A stretch of DNA of 64,000 nucleotides from Craterostigma plantagineum (GCA_027422505.1 JAPQWV010000005.1:12591501-12655500), one strand, 5' to 3'; numbered from the stretch's first letter, positions 24,682-36,827 are shown. Numbers and translations: made by a program. Notes: generated by a model from the letters alone, not told the origin.

Positions 24682-26051
24682 TGTTAGGAATGTGCCCTCA
24701 GAATGCCATTCGAGGATGAAATGAATAGGGCACTAGTATTTACCCGATGTATTATTCACCATGTATATGAATATTGTATTTGAATACTTAATTATGGAAT
24801 ATTTGTTTTATGTGATTTTACATTATTCCTTTATAGGCTTATTATTTACCTTTAGTTCTTATTTGGCATCTGATAAGACGGTAAATAAATAAATCCCATA
24901 TACACGAGTTTAGCTATCGATTCTCATGGGATGAGAGAGGAGGCACAGGTGAGCTATTAATCTCAAATATTAAATTAGTCCATAAGTCTTAGACTCAGTA
25001 GGGTGACTGAATGTCGATTATGACTTATTTGTTGATGACTCCTAAATGGTTGTGCCAACCATTCACTTGTGAAGTGGGAGGTCGTAACATTGATATAAGT
25101 TGAATTGGGGATTAACTTATATTTGGACACGATTCGTAATCGATGATCACATGGCCTATTACTCTGATAAGGCGTCAATGATTGATTGATTGACTATAGT
25201 AGTGTACGTGGACCTTAGACCAAAGGGTCTTTGACGGAGTTGACTTCAGAGTCTTGACTTGTCACTAGTTTGCTAGACCCGCATTGTTCGAGGTAGAACA
25301 TGGCTCAGCAGCGACATGCGGTCTTGACAATGAAGGGTGACTGCCGGGCATAGACAGACGTGAGGGATTCACAGTCTCATTAGTAATTGAGATATATGTC
25401 CTATGAATATTTGGGGACGGGAAATTACGAAGTCTTTGGCCAAAGCAATAAACTGACTCAAGTCAGACATGGAGTGCAGTTTAGTAATTTCATCAGTCAT
25501 GAATCTGTCATAGTGTCGAGTTAGTGAGGTTGACGTAACCATGACTCTCACTCAACCGGGACATATGTGAAGGGTCTAAACGTACTACGATAATCTATAG
25601 TCGGTTCGTGAAACGATGAAGATTGTACTCAACACGGGATCTATTCGGTACCGCGGGATTGGCTAGGCGCATACTGAATTCTTGGATTCCTCCCTTGCCG
25701 GGTTGAGACGAACCAAGAGAATCGGGCTTAAAAAGGATCACTAAGATAGTATCTATCAAAGAGAGATATAACGGGCTTTGAGTCGTTCATTATAATGGTA
25801 CGTGAGTATTTGGAAAAATATTTAAGTGTGGGCTTTGGGCTGAAAAATAATATTAAGCCTTTATTAGATATTGGGTTTCATTAATTTATTTTCTACCAAA
25901 AATAATATTAAGCCATTATTAGATATTTGGGCTTAATTAATTAATAATAAAATTAAGCCTTTATTAGATATTGGACTTAATTTATTTATTGGCCCAACTT
26001 TTAACACAAGGGTAAAAATGGTATTTTATTTTTAATTTTCGAAATTAATTT

Positions 26052-26091
<40 letters not shown>

Positions 26092-26653
26092 CATGTGGAA
26101 TGCAAAATGCCAAGATGTTGTTTTCTATCTTTTAATTAAATGCCAAAAATAATTTTAAGCAATATTAACCCTTAGTGAATATTTTTTAAGGGTAGGCCAT
26201 TATGTTTTTGACATATTATTTTTGTATGGTACAAATCACTTTCAAAGTAGAAAATATGGTATTTTCTTAACTAATTTCGTGGCCTATAATATATCTAAGT
26301 TTTTCATAGTGAAAAACTTAAGTTTTCATATGTATTTTTCACTTTTGAGAGAGAAAATAAAGTACCAACCTTAGAGGAAAATTTTGAGGAAATATATCTC
26401 TTAAAACAACTCCATTCCCTCTCTAGCCATCCTTGGGAGGGATTGGTTTGTGATACGTCTTGGGGTCGGCGTGATTCTCTTCGGCGCAGCTCGTGGAAGC
26501 GTGGAACGGTTTACTACAACCGGGAGCTAGGGATCTTCGCTACGAGGGTAATACATTCTACCCTATTATGTGTTGTACATGCACGTTTTCTTTATTACCG
26601 AGCACGATCTTAGTAACGGTGGTGAGAAAATTTGAAATTCACTCTCCCCAACA
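24682..26653 (+). repeat. 5' LTR of copia H
   Basis: It starts TGTTAGGAATGTG and ends CTCTCCCCAACA. Compared with the 3' copy it has a longer (AT)n run near 26054-26082, lacks a 4-base ATTT repeat near 24848, and retains seven bases (GATGATC region, ~25140) absent from the other. The short ORFs here are shared by both LTRs and are not genes. Confidence 0.92.
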
Positions 26654-26654
26654 G

Positions 26655-26667
26655 TGGTATCAGAGCC
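26655..26667 (+). other. Primer binding site of copia H (tRNA-iMet)
   Basis: TGGTATCAGAGCC begins two bases after the LTR end CCAACA and complements the initiator tRNA-Met 3' end. From here to the gag start at 28508 is a ~1.85 kb leader with no coding sequence, which includes the SINE. Confidence 0.85.
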
Positions 26668-27953
26668 AGGCTCGGTGTTAAGAAATGACATAAACAAACC
26701 CGAAATAAACTCGGTTGTGCAAGGCACTGAGTCGCTCAAGCGTCATAGCATGAGTCGATCTTGGTTTGATCTTGCAAACCGACCGCTCGCATGGTCGGGA
26801 CCGTCTCGTTGCGAGCGGTTCGGCGTAGCGCAGCGACATTGTAAGAAACCGTAGTGGTTGTCTTCCCCGCGATTTATAATTTCATGCTTAGTCGTGCGGT
26901 TGAGAGCTCGAAATGAGCTGTTGCCCCTTGTCGTGCGTTAAAGTAACGTATTACTTATATTGGGACCGAGACGTTCAACGGATCCGGCTTTAAATTCCGG
27001 TGACGGTGAACTCCAACTCCAATGGAGTAGCGATAAGTGATCGATGGTTGTATGTTGGGTACCGGAGATTTTAGAAACCCCGATGGGCCAACTAGGATAC
27101 GGTCCAATTCATTTCATATTTGGATATTAAAAAGGTTGGGCCCAAAATATAGTATTATGGGCTTGACTAGATTTAGGCCCAACTAAATACCATATTAGGT
27201 CTTAAGTTTAGAACTAGCCCAAATTTCGTTTCGGTTTCTAGGAGCGTGTTGTTGTTGCATACGTGTTTATGTTGTGCATGTATGATACGATTAAAGGCGT
27301 CAACGTGGACTTAGGTTCTAATTTCCGGGTAATATGTTAAGGGTGACAAGGTCCCCCCCGGGTTGTATTAGTTTTTATACGGGTTGTCCGGGACAGCTGA
27401 TTCCCCCCGTCTTGTATTTTATTAATTTTAGAAAATTAGTTTAAGTATGGTGGCCGTACGAGTACGAGATCGGACCACGACGAGGCCGTTCGAGAACTTG
27501 GAGGTTGCTCGTTGACATGGTGCCAAAGCCGAAGAAGTAGAGATGTAGTTTTACAAAAATAATTGTAGTAGAGTAGAAATAGTCCACATTGACGGTCTTG
27601 TAGGCAAACTAGGTTTACCACAATTTTGTGCATATTTGTTTGACGTGATATGCATGATTATGTGCTTTAGTATGTGAGACGTATTCTCCCGTTTGATTAA
27701 ATACTAAGTGGGTAAAGGAACTTGGTTCCTGTCTTCTATCAAGCTCGAAACTGTTACGGCTTGAGTGAATGTGAGGTTTGCTCCAAGTTATTGGCGCCAA
27801 ACATTTTGCTTTTGTTGTAGTCAGCTCGAGTGAGTTTTAGAAACGCCGCTCTCCGAAACATATTCACGCCTTATAAAGTGTTATCCTACGGGCGGAATTT
27901 CTAAATGTTAGGATTGAGCAAGAAGTTGATAGGTTACACTTAGACGGTTATTT

Positions 27954-28165
27954 TTTTTTTTTTAGGTAACCGGGGAAAGCCGATGGTGAAACCCCGGGGC
28001 CGGCCCACTACCTGCTAAACGGGCCGACCAGGTCAATCGCACATGTCTGGGCCCATGTGGGCAGGCCTGGAGAAATGTCACAGGGTGGAGGTTCGAACCC
28101 AGGACCTCTCCCAACATGACTCCAGGCACCTCCCCCTCAACCAGTAGAGCTAAGGGCTCATCGGC
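27954..28165 (-). mobile_element. tRNA-derived SINE in the leader of copia H
   Basis: A ~212-base insertion is flanked by 15-base direct repeats CTTAGACGGTTATTT at 27939-27953 and 28166-28180. A poly-T run at the left end is the poly-A tail of a minus-strand element. On that strand an A-box-like TAGCTCTACTGG (within 28136-28152) and a B box GGTTCGAACC (about 28090-28100) form a pol III promoter at tRNA-like spacing. It would have been mobilised by a LINE in trans. The family was not identified. Confidence 0.8.
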
Positions 28166-28507
28166 CTTAGACGGTTATTTCCCAATTATTCGTGTTAGCG
28201 TGAGGGTTCCTAACCGGAGACAAAGTAGTTGAAACACTCATTAGATGGGTTCGTGTTAGACATGGCGCCGTCCAATTAAATGGGCCAACAAACTCTTAGG
28301 TTGAGGCTTATTTTTACGGAGCGGGGAAATCAACTCCACTATGAAACCATCAACGAGGTTTCCGAAATCTCTATCGGGAGAATGAGATTTTGAGAAAAAT
28401 AGTGGGAGTCAAGCAAAATGAAAAGTCCTTATTTATGCTTGATGAATAATACGTAGAACCTAATTATTCTTTATTTCTGCAGATAGTTTTCTTTCTATAA
28501 AAATACA

Positions 28508-29824
28508 ATGACGTCACCATTTGTTTCATTGATAACGCAAAACCGTTTGGAAGGTCCAAACCTTGCGGACTGGCTCCGTAACTTAAGGATTGTCCTTACT
28601 CTGGAACGTATTGCGTATGTCCTTGATGGACCTGTACCAATTGAACCCGGGGAGGATTCAACTGATGCAAAACGGGAGTATCATGCCAAGTGGATGGCTG
28701 ATAGTGCCCGGGCTAAGGCTTTTATGTTGGCTGGGATGAACAATGATCTGCAGCGCCAATATTCTGAGAAGGATATGCGCGGGATATTGCATTATCTGAA
28801 GGAGCTGTACGGCGAGATGTCGAGATCGTCTCGATATCGCGCTGCCGATAAGCTCTTTCATACTAAGATGGCTGAAGGTGCAGATGTTGCTGTACATGTG
28901 CGTAAGCTCATTGGGTATATTGAGGAACTGGCTTCGCTCAATTGCCCCATTCATCATGAGCTCCAGATTGACCTGATTCTTCAGTCGCTCCCAGCCTCAT
29001 TCGCTCAGTTTATCATAAACTACAGTCTGAGCGATCGGCAATTTCTGCTTCCCGAATTAATGAACACGCTGATTCAGACTCAGCATGAATTGAAGAAGGG
29101 AAAAGGAAAAGAGGTTGCGCTTGTAGTGACGAAAACATCTAAGAGATCTAAGTCCAACAAGGCCAAGCCCAAATTCAAAAAGCCTACTGGAGGGATAAAG
29201 AAGAAGGGCAAGGAAAAGATGACTGCATCTAATGGTGCAAAAGCAACTGACAAGTGCCTTCACTGCCAAGAGCTGGGCCATTGGAAAAGGGACTGCCCCA
29301 AGCTTCGAGCTTCGGGGGCTTCAGGTAAAGTTTTGGAAACTTACTGTTCTTTTACTGTATTTTCCACTTCGTGGATTCTTGACTCAGGAGCTAGTTCTCA
29401 CATATGTGTTTTGAACCAGGGTCTGGAACGAAGTAGGAAGCTGGCGAATCGAGAGATCATGATTAACGTTGGCAGCGGACATAGTGTGCCAGCTACTCAC
29501 GTTGGATCGAAGTCTCTCGAATTATCTACTGGACATGTATTATATCTATCCGATGTACTTGTGTTGCCCAAGGGGCTTAAGAACATTATTTCTATTCCTG
29601 TTTTGAGCAGGCTTGGTTATGAATTCCGCTTTAGTAGTAATGTTTGTGATATCTATTTTGGAATTAAATGTGTCGGAAATGCTACGTTAATAAATGGTTT
29701 GTATTACGTAAGTGTCCAAGAACATGTGAATGCAATTACCAACAAACGTAACTTAGAGTTAAACAAAAGTATTTATGGCATCTTCGACTCGGTCATGCTG
29801 GAGTTCGCAAGATTCAAGAGTTAG
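28508..29824 (+). pseudogene. Copia H gag and protease
   Basis: The start ATG at 28508 gives MTSPFVSL. Residues ~15-200 form a copia Gag (LADWLRNLRIVL, DIYK-like core replaced by MRGILHYLKELYG, LIGYIEELASL). A lysine-rich stretch leads to one zinc knuckle CLHCQELGHWKRDC (~residues 249-262). The protease active site DSGASSH is at ~295. The frame then ends at 29824 because of a frameshift just before the GAG-pre-integrase motif, whose continuation WHLRLGHA is visible in another frame near 29778. Gag packages the RNA; the protease matures the particle. Confidence 0.88.
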
Positions 29825-30965
29825 AGAAAAATGGCATTATTAAGCCATTGGAATCGGATTCCTATCCAACGTGCGAATCTTGTATTCTCGGCAAAATGGC
29901 CAGGTCTCCCTTCACCGGGACATTTCAAAGAACCACTAATCTTTTGGATTTGATCCATACTGACGTTTGTGGGCCGTTTAGAGTTCCGGCCCGTGGTAAT
30001 TTCCACTATTTTGTGACCTTCACGGATGATCACTCTCGCTATGGCTTGGTGTATCTGATGAAGCATAAGTCTGAAACGCTTGATAAGTTCAAGGAATTTA
30101 AGACTTTAGTGGAAAATCAAACTAGGAGACAAATTAAAGTCGTTCGATCAGATCGAGGTGGTGAATATATGAGTCTCGAGTTTGACGACTTTTTGAAAGA
30201 ACATGGAATAATTTCGCAGTTAACTCCGCCCAGAACACCACAGTTGAATGGTGTTGCTGAACGCAGAAATCGAACTTTATTAGACAAAGTGCGATCTATG
30301 CTAAGCTATACAGATCTCCCAATAACGTTGTGGGGATATGCCTTGCAAACTGCCGTGTATGTTTTGAACAGACTCCCTTCAAAGTCTGTTGATCGGGTGC
30401 CTTACGAAATTTGGAATGGTAAGAAACCAAGCTTAAATCACCTTAGGGTTTGGGTTGCCCCGCCTTTGTGAAAAAGCTGATAACAGACAAACTTGAATCT
30501 AGGTCCACGAAAGGACGTTTCGTTGGATATCCTGATGAGAGCATGGGATATTATTTTTACTTCCATGATGATCAGAGGATCGTCGTTGCCATTCATGCTC
30601 ACTTTCTCGAGGAAGAGTTCGTTCGAGAAGGTGGAGCTGGCAGAGAAGTGACTCTTGGAGAGTTAGATGAGACGCCACCAGAGACATTAGTGCCTGAAAG
30701 CACAGAGGAACAGTCCGAGACGCAACCAGGATTGCGCAGGTCTGGTAGAGTATCTCACATGCCTGAGAGATACGGCATGGTACACGTCGAGCACGGGGAT
30801 GCTGTGACGGTGGTGACAGTTGGGAACGATCCCGCTACCTATGACCAGGCAATGACGGATGTCGACTCTAAGAAATGGGTCGAAGCTATGAAAGCAGAGA
30901 TGGACTCGATGTACACTAACCAAGTCTGGACTCTAGTAGACCTACCTGAAGGTTTAGACCTATAG
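29779..30965 (+). pseudogene. Copia H integrase (two frames)
   Basis: The GAG-pre-integrase finger ends CESCILGKMARSPF, followed by the DDE core: HTDVCGPF (first Asp), VVRSDRGGEY (second Asp), and NGVAERRNRTLLD with the catalytic Glu. A base is missing near 30455 in what should be a Gly-Cys pair, shifting the frame; the C-terminal part with KGRFVGYPDES continues in the frame that stops at 30965. It ends with the Pro-rich linker and WVEAMKAEMDSM, which normally starts RT. Integrase inserts the cDNA. Lesions make this copy inactive. Confidence 0.85.
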
Positions 30966-32407
30966 GGTGTAAGTGGATCTACAAGAGAAAGATTGGATCT
31001 GATGGACTGGTGGATACCTACAAAGCAAGGCTAGTAGCAAAAGGGTACAATCAAAAAGAGGGTATTGACTACGAGGAAACTTTTTCACCAGTAACAATGA
31101 TAAAGTCTATTCGTATATTGCTGGCTATAGCAGCATACTATGATTATGAGATCTGGCAGATGGATGTGAAAACCGCTTTTCTTAATGGATTCCTCCAGGA
31201 GGAGATCTATATGGAGCAACCTAAGGGTTTTTCATCACGAACAGATGCTCACAAAGTGTGCAAACTGAATAGGTCCATTTATGGACTTAAACAAGCGTCT
31301 AGGAGTTGGAATCTCCGATTTGATGAAGTAGTTAGGAACTACGGGTTCGTAAAGAATGAAGACGAACCATGCGTTTACAAAAAGGTCAGTGGGAGTAAGA
31401 TATCGTTTCTAGTATTGTACGTGGATGATATCCTTTTGATAGGAAACGATATTGGAATGCTCTCTGAGGTGAAAGCTTGGCTTTCAACTGAATTCTCCAT
31501 GAAAGACCTGGGAGAAGCAACCTATATTCTTGGTATTCGTCTTTATAGAGATCGTGCGAACAAATTGATAGGTTTATCTCAGGCCCTCTACTTAGAAAAG
31601 ATCCTGGTACGGTACCGGATGGATGAATCTAAGAGAGGATTCTTACCGATGAGGCATGGAATTCATCTCTCGAAATCCATGTGTCCTCAAAGTGAGGAAG
31701 ATAGGAAAGAGATGAGTGGAATTCCCTATGCATCTGCCGTGGGTAGTTTGATGTACGCGATGCTATGCACGCGACCTGATATAGCATATGCTGTGAGCAT
31801 TGTAAGTCGATATCAGTCTAACCCTGGCAAAGATCATTGGAACGCAGTAAAGAATATCCTCAAGTACCTTAAACGGACTAAGGATATGATACTAGTTTAT
31901 GGAAATGGAGAATTAGAAGTGGACGGTTATACCGATTCGGATTTCCAGTCGGATGTGGATGATCGAAAATCTACTTCTGGTTTCGTCTATACGCTTAATG
32001 GTGGAGCAGTGTCTTGGAAAAGTTCTAAGCAAAGCACTACTGCTGATTCTACCACAGAAGCGGAGTATATTGCAGCCTCTGAGGCAGCTAAGGAGGGTGT
32101 TTGGATGAGAAAGTTCATAGAAGAACTCGAAGTTGTTCCAGGCATAGCAGATCGCCCACTCCTATTGTGGTGCGACAATACTGGGGCAATCGCTCAAGCC
32201 AAGGAACCTAGGTCTCACAGCAAGTCCAAACATATAGAGAGAAAATACCATGTGTTGCGTGGATTCGTTGAACAAGGCTACATAGCCGTGCAGAAGATAG
32301 ACACCGCGGATAACGTGGCGGACCCATTCACTAAGCCTCTTTCACAGGCAGTGCTTGATAGACACCTACATAAGATGGGGTTGCGATATCATAGTGCATG
32401 GCATTGA
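30966..32407 (+). pseudogene. Copia H reverse transcriptase and RNase H
   Basis: A further frameshift near 30955-30965 separates this from integrase. The open stretch from 31010 shows ARLVAKGYNQKEGIDY, then [11 protein letters not shown] (first catalytic Asp), IYGLKQASRSW and YVDDILLIG (catalytic pair). RNase H follows with YTDSDF, DRKSTSGFV, TTEAEYIA and KHIERKYHVLR, and the C-terminal DPFTKPL. About 465 codons are uninterrupted, so this is the best-kept part of H. The ORF ends at 32407, just before the polypurine tract and 3' LTR. Confidence 0.9.
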
Positions 32408-32422
32408 GTGCAAGTGGGAGAA

Positions 32423-34378
32423 TGTTAGGAATGTGCCCTCAGAATGCCATTCGAGGATGAAATGAATAGGGCACTAGTATTTACCCGATGTATTATTCAC
32501 CATGTATATGAATATTGTATTTGAATACTTAATTACGGAATATTTGTTTTATGTGATTTTACATTATTCCTTTATAGGCTTATTATTTATTTACCTTTAG
32601 TTCTTATTTGGCATCTGATAAGACGGTAAATAAATAAATCCCATATACACGAGTTTAGCTATCGATTCTCATGGGATGAGAGAGGAGGCACAGGTGAGCT
32701 ATTAATCTCAAATATTAAATTAGTCCATAAGTCTTAGACTCAGTAGGGTGACTGAATGTCGATTATGACTTATTTGTTGATGACTCCTAAATGGTTGTGC
32801 CAACCATTCACTTGTGAAGTGGGAGGTCGTAACATTGATATAAGTTGAATTGGAGATTAACTTATATTTGGACACGATTCGTAATCACATGGCCTATTAC
32901 TCTGATAAGGCGTCAATGATTGATTGATTGACTATAGTAGTGTACGTGGACCTTAGACCAAAGGGTCTTTGACGGAGTTGACTTCAGAGTCTTGACTTGT
33001 CACTAGTTTGCTAGACCCGCATTGTTCGAGGTAGAACATGGCTCAGCAGCGACATGCGGTCTTGACAATGAAGGGTGACTGCCGGGCATAGACAGACGTG
33101 AGGGATTCACAGTCTCATTAGTAATTGAGATATATGTCCTATGAATATTTGGGGACGGGAAATTACGAAGTCTTTGGCCAAAGCAATAAACTGACTCAAG
33201 TCAGACATGGAGTGCAGTTTAGTAATTTCATCAGTCATGAATCTGTCATAGTGTCGAGTTAGTGAGGTTGACGTAACCATGACTCTCACTCAACCGGGAC
33301 ATATGTGAAGGGTCTAAACGTACTACGATAATCTATAGTCGGTTCGTGAAACGATGAAGATTGTACTCAACACGGGATCTATTCGGTACCGCGGGATTGG
33401 CTAGGCGCATACTGAATTCTTGGATTCCTCCCTTGCCGGGTTGAGACGAACCAAGAGAATCGGGCTTAAAAAGGATCACTAAGATAGTATCTATCAAAGA
33501 GAGATATAACGGGCTTTGAGTCGTTCATTATAATGGTACGTGAGTATTTGGAAAAATATTTAAGTGTGGGCTTTGGGCTGAAAAATAATATTAAGCCTTT
33601 ATTAGATATTGGGTTTCATTAATTTATTTTCTACCAAAAATAATATTAAGCCATTATTAGATATTTGGGCTTAATTTATTAATAATAAAATTAAGCCTTT
33701 ATTAGATATTGGACTTAATTTATTTATTGGCCCAACTTTTACACAAGGGTAAAAATGGTATTTTATTTTTAATTTTCGAAATTAATTTAAAATATATATA
33801 TATATGGCATGATTCATGTGGAATGCAAAATGCCAAGATGTTGTTTTCTATCTTTTAATTAAATGCCAAAAAATAATTTTAAGCAATATTAACCCTTAGT
33901 GAATATTTTTTAAGGGTAGGCCATTATGTTTTTGACATTTTATTTTTGTATGGTACAAATCACTTTCAAAGTAGAAAATATGTATTTTCTTAACTAATTT
34001 CGTGGCCTATAATATATCTAAGTTTTTCATAGTAAAAAACTTAAGTTTTCATATGTATTTTTCACTTTTGAGAGAGAAAATAAAGTACCAACCTTAGAGG
34101 AAAATTTTGAGAAAATATATCTCTTAAAACAACTCCATTCCCTCTCTAGCCATCCTTGGGAGGGATTGGTTTGTGATACGTCTTGGGGTCGGCGTGATTC
34201 TCTTCGGCGCAGCTCGTGGAAGCGTGGAACGGTTTACTACAACCGGGAGCTAGGGATCTTCGCTACGAGGGTAATACATTCTACCCTATTATGTGTTGTA
34301 CATGCACGTTTTCTTTATTACCGAGCACGATCTTAGTAACGGTGGTGAGAAAATTTTTGAAATTCACTCTCCCCAACA
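32423..34378 (+). repeat. 3' LTR of copia H
   Basis: The 1956-base LTR is preceded by CAAGTGGGAGAA, the polypurine tract that primes plus-strand DNA. It starts TGTTAGGAATGTG and ends CCCCAACA. Differences from the 5' copy are mostly small indels: the (AT)n run near 33792 is much shorter, a CGATGAT-like block is missing near 32885, and an extra ATTT lies near 32588. Confidence 0.92.
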
Positions 34379-35727
34379 AATACGCAGATTGTTTATACTA
34401 CGGATTATCCTAACAAAACGATCCTAAAGTAATAAGAGATTAAGAGAACACGACTAAACTGATAAGAGTGCTTTCTGATAAAATAGTGTGCTCGGGATTC
34501 GAATCCCGCTAGGTTCTGTCGACTTAGACAACGAATTATCGCTCCTACGTGATTAAGACTAATCGCAGTAATTTCCTACCGACTCACGAATTTGCTGTTG
34601 CCCTAGACGCTCGCGGCGATCTAAAACGCAAAAATTACTAACGGCGAGGATCGAGTATTTGCTTTCGCCCTATACTCGAATCCTATCATCTACGAACAGC
34701 CTAATCGTTGTTTAGCTGTCGCCCTAAACGATTTCCACACATTCACTTTAACACATAGACATATTAAAGCGAAGAAACACTTTCATAGATAGATAAATAG
34801 TCAGAATACACGAGTCACGATAAATATATGTCTTAAGCACGAATCGACCTAGCGTTCATCTACTCCCGAACACAGAGGGAAATTAGCTACTCAAAATTGA
34901 CAGAAACATGACGAAAGAAATACAGAACAAGGCAGAGAACTCATAATCTTCCCTTCTGATTGATCTGGGATTGTCTCGGGGGAAGATTCTCTTTCTTGTT
35001 CAATTCGGCGTGAAAGCGTTGTTAATCCGTCTCTTGCGCTTCTGGGGGTGTTTCTCTATTCTTGACAGCTCTCTTTCGTCTCTGATATGTTAGGGTTGAG
35101 TTCTGGAAAGAGTTCCCCTCTTTTTGGGTCGAATTTGGGCTTTTATAATGACTTCGCTACTGTCACGGCCTGGGACATGGCCCGTCATGGCCGTGACACT
35201 GTCGGGGCACAAAATGGAGCTCACTGCGGTGCGTCACGGCCTCGTGCAGAAGTGTCACGGCCGTGACACTTTCCTGCCTTGCGACAGTTTCGTATTTCTC
35301 TCAGATGGAGGGGTAAACGATATCCGATTGACCTGAAATTTTAACCATAGATAGAAGACTCGCCAATTTTGACTCTGACTAAAGGGATTCTCAATTCCGA
35401 GATCCTGATTGAGAGATATGAATTTTCTAATGTTGCTGCTGTTATGGGTCACGACCTGGTGCAAGAAGTGTCACGGCCGTGACTTCCGGCAGTATAGTCT
35501 TCTGTCTCCTGTCACGGCCTGATGCACTGGGTGTCACGGCCGTGACACATGACTGTTTTTTATTTTTGCTCCGTTTTGCCTCGTTTTCGCTCATTTTCGC
35601 CCGAAAGTCATCCTAAGCTCCTTCAATTTCAAAATATGTGTAAATAGGGCGAATAAACGCATAAAATGATTGCTAGAGCTCTTTTATAACCCAATTAAAT
35701 ACTACGATAAACGTATTGAAAACCGAC

Positions 35728-35860
35728 CTGCCTTCGAACTTGGGGTCCTACGCCTTCTCGGGCTACTCTCTCGGATTATCTAATTCCTTCCCCGCCTCTG
35801 TTTTCCCGCCTTCTAGCTCGCGTGCTATTTTACCGTTGATCAAAATCCCCGGGGGCAACA
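35728..35860 (-). mobile_element. Other half of the Tat-like LTR remnant
   Basis: Directly right of the CCGAC duplicate, this GC-rich piece continues the sequence of 6876-7463. On the minus strand it begins CCCCCGGGGATTTTGATCAACGG. The element end on this side was not found. From 35861 to 36278 I see only AT-rich DNA with no gene, repeat or terminal structure I can name. Confidence 0.35.
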
Positions 35861-36278
35861 CTATTGATGATAATTGAGGATGTATTGAAGATTAGATAAC
35901 TTTAATAACTAAGGTTAATACTACTCATCAAGTCTGCAATATGAAAGAAGTTATCCCAAAACCAAATCTTGAACTCCCTGGACGTATAAGCACATAGATG
36001 TATCGAAATTTAATAACTTACGTTATTTTCTCTCTTCTTTTCGGGGATTACATGGATCAATAAAGGTACGTTGGATTTGAACTAAATGGGTCGATGTGCC
36101 AAATTTCAATTTAATCGTTTTTTAGAAATCAAGAAGTCTTTGTTGAGTGATACTCGAAAACGATTACAGATTCAAAATCTATGTTTCGAAACGAGCTATT
36201 AATTTGCTCAAACCCGATATCGGATGAATGATAATTAATTAGTAAAAGCCGCCCAAATAAATTAGTAATAATAATAAT

Positions 36279-36815
36279 AATGAAGATAAAAATGTGCCTA
36301 AGAGGGGGGGGTGAATTAGGCATATAAAAACTTATGCTTCTTCTTTTTACAAATCCTAAGATGTAGTGACTTAGAGATGTCTGATGCTTATGACGAGTAT
36401 GCTTGATATATCCTAATAACGTCAGATGTGTGTCGGGTTTGTCTCACAGCGAATAACTGCAAAGTAAATGCGAGACAGGATGTTTATAGAGGTTATATCC
36501 TCATTTGGTATCCAGCTACGGTGCATTATAGTGATTGGTTAAACTCTTGGGGAGCAAACCCCAAGGAGAGGAGTAAACCCAAGTTGGGGATATAACCTCT
36601 ATAAAAATCCTGCTCGCATTTACTTTACAGTTATTTCCTTTTCGCTGTGAGTAAACCCGACACACATCTGACGTTACTAGGATATATCAGGCATACTCGT
36701 CATAAGCAGCAGGCATCTCTAAGTCACTTCATCTTAGCATTAGTGAAAAGAAGAAGCATAAATTTTTTTATAAGCCTAATTCACCCCCCCTCTTAGGCAC
36801 ACTTTTATCTTCATT
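36279..36815. repeat. Long inverted repeat of copia LTR-end sequence
   Basis: Arms at 36279-36500 and 36589-36815 are reverse complements with only scattered differences. Both contain GTGCCTAAGAGGGGGG, CGTCAGATGTGTGTCGGG and GGTTATATCC (arm-appropriate strand). The right arm ends one base before the primer site at 36816, so it is the end of the 5' LTR of element B; the left arm is an inverted copy. The 88-base loop has its own perfect small hairpin CTTGGGG-AGCAAA-CCCCAAG at 36546-36565. A transcript through it would fold into a ~220-bp duplex. Confidence 0.8.
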
Positions 36816-36827
36816 TGGTATCAGAGC
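36816..36827 (+). other. Primer binding site of copia B (tRNA-iMet)
   Basis: TGGTATCAGAGC follows the LTR end TCTTCA by two bases. A short leader runs to the gag start at 36873. Confidence 0.8.

Larger units (their letters stand above)
24682..34378 (+). mobile_element. Ty1/copia element H, nested in the LTR of G
   Basis: This 9,697-base element has LTRs of 1972 and 1956 bases, AATAC target duplications at 24677-24681 and 34379-34383, a tRNA-iMet primer site, a gag-protease-integrase-RT-RNase H order and a polypurine tract (AAGTGGGAGAA) before the 3' LTR. The domain order (integrase before RT) defines Ty1/copia; the lineage is unassigned. Three frameshifts in pol and a SINE in the leader show it is dead, but the LTRs are still very alike. 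Confidence 0.92.
7469..35722 (-). mobile_element. Non-autonomous Athila-type element G, split by E and H
   Basis: LTRs at 7469-9018 and at 24476-35722 (the latter interrupted by H) flank a gag-protease internal region on the minus strand. Target duplications CCGAC lie at 7464-7468 and 35723-35727. The primer site matches tRNA-Asp, as in the Athila lineage. Without the nested E and H it is about 7.9 kb. After the protease, the ELKPLP-type linker where RT normally begins is followed at once by non-coding DNA, so RT, RNase H and integrase are missing. It would have needed enzymes from a related autonomous element. Confidence 0.85.
24476..35722 (-). repeat. 5' LTR of element G, split by copia H
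   Basis: The LTR is present as 24476-24681 and 34384-35722, about 1545 bases once H and its duplicated AATAC are set aside. It matches the copy at 7469-9018 but ends GAAAA instead of GAAATACGTTTATCA, as if ten bases were lost at the outer edge while the terminal A and the CCGAC duplication remained. GTCACGGCCGTGAC palindromes occur at 35254, 35470 and 35533; a fourth near 35191 carries a C-to-T change. Confidence 0.85.

Noticed and set aside
25369..25551. Identical 60-residue ORF at 25369-25551 and 33107-33289 as a duplicated gene
   Set aside because: Both are the same position of the two LTRs of copia H on the antisense strand; the identity follows from LTR duplication.
28085..28155. tRNA gene suggested by GGTTCGAACC
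   Set aside because: No cloverleaf could be built; the A- and B-box-like motifs, poly-A tail and target duplications fit a SINE.
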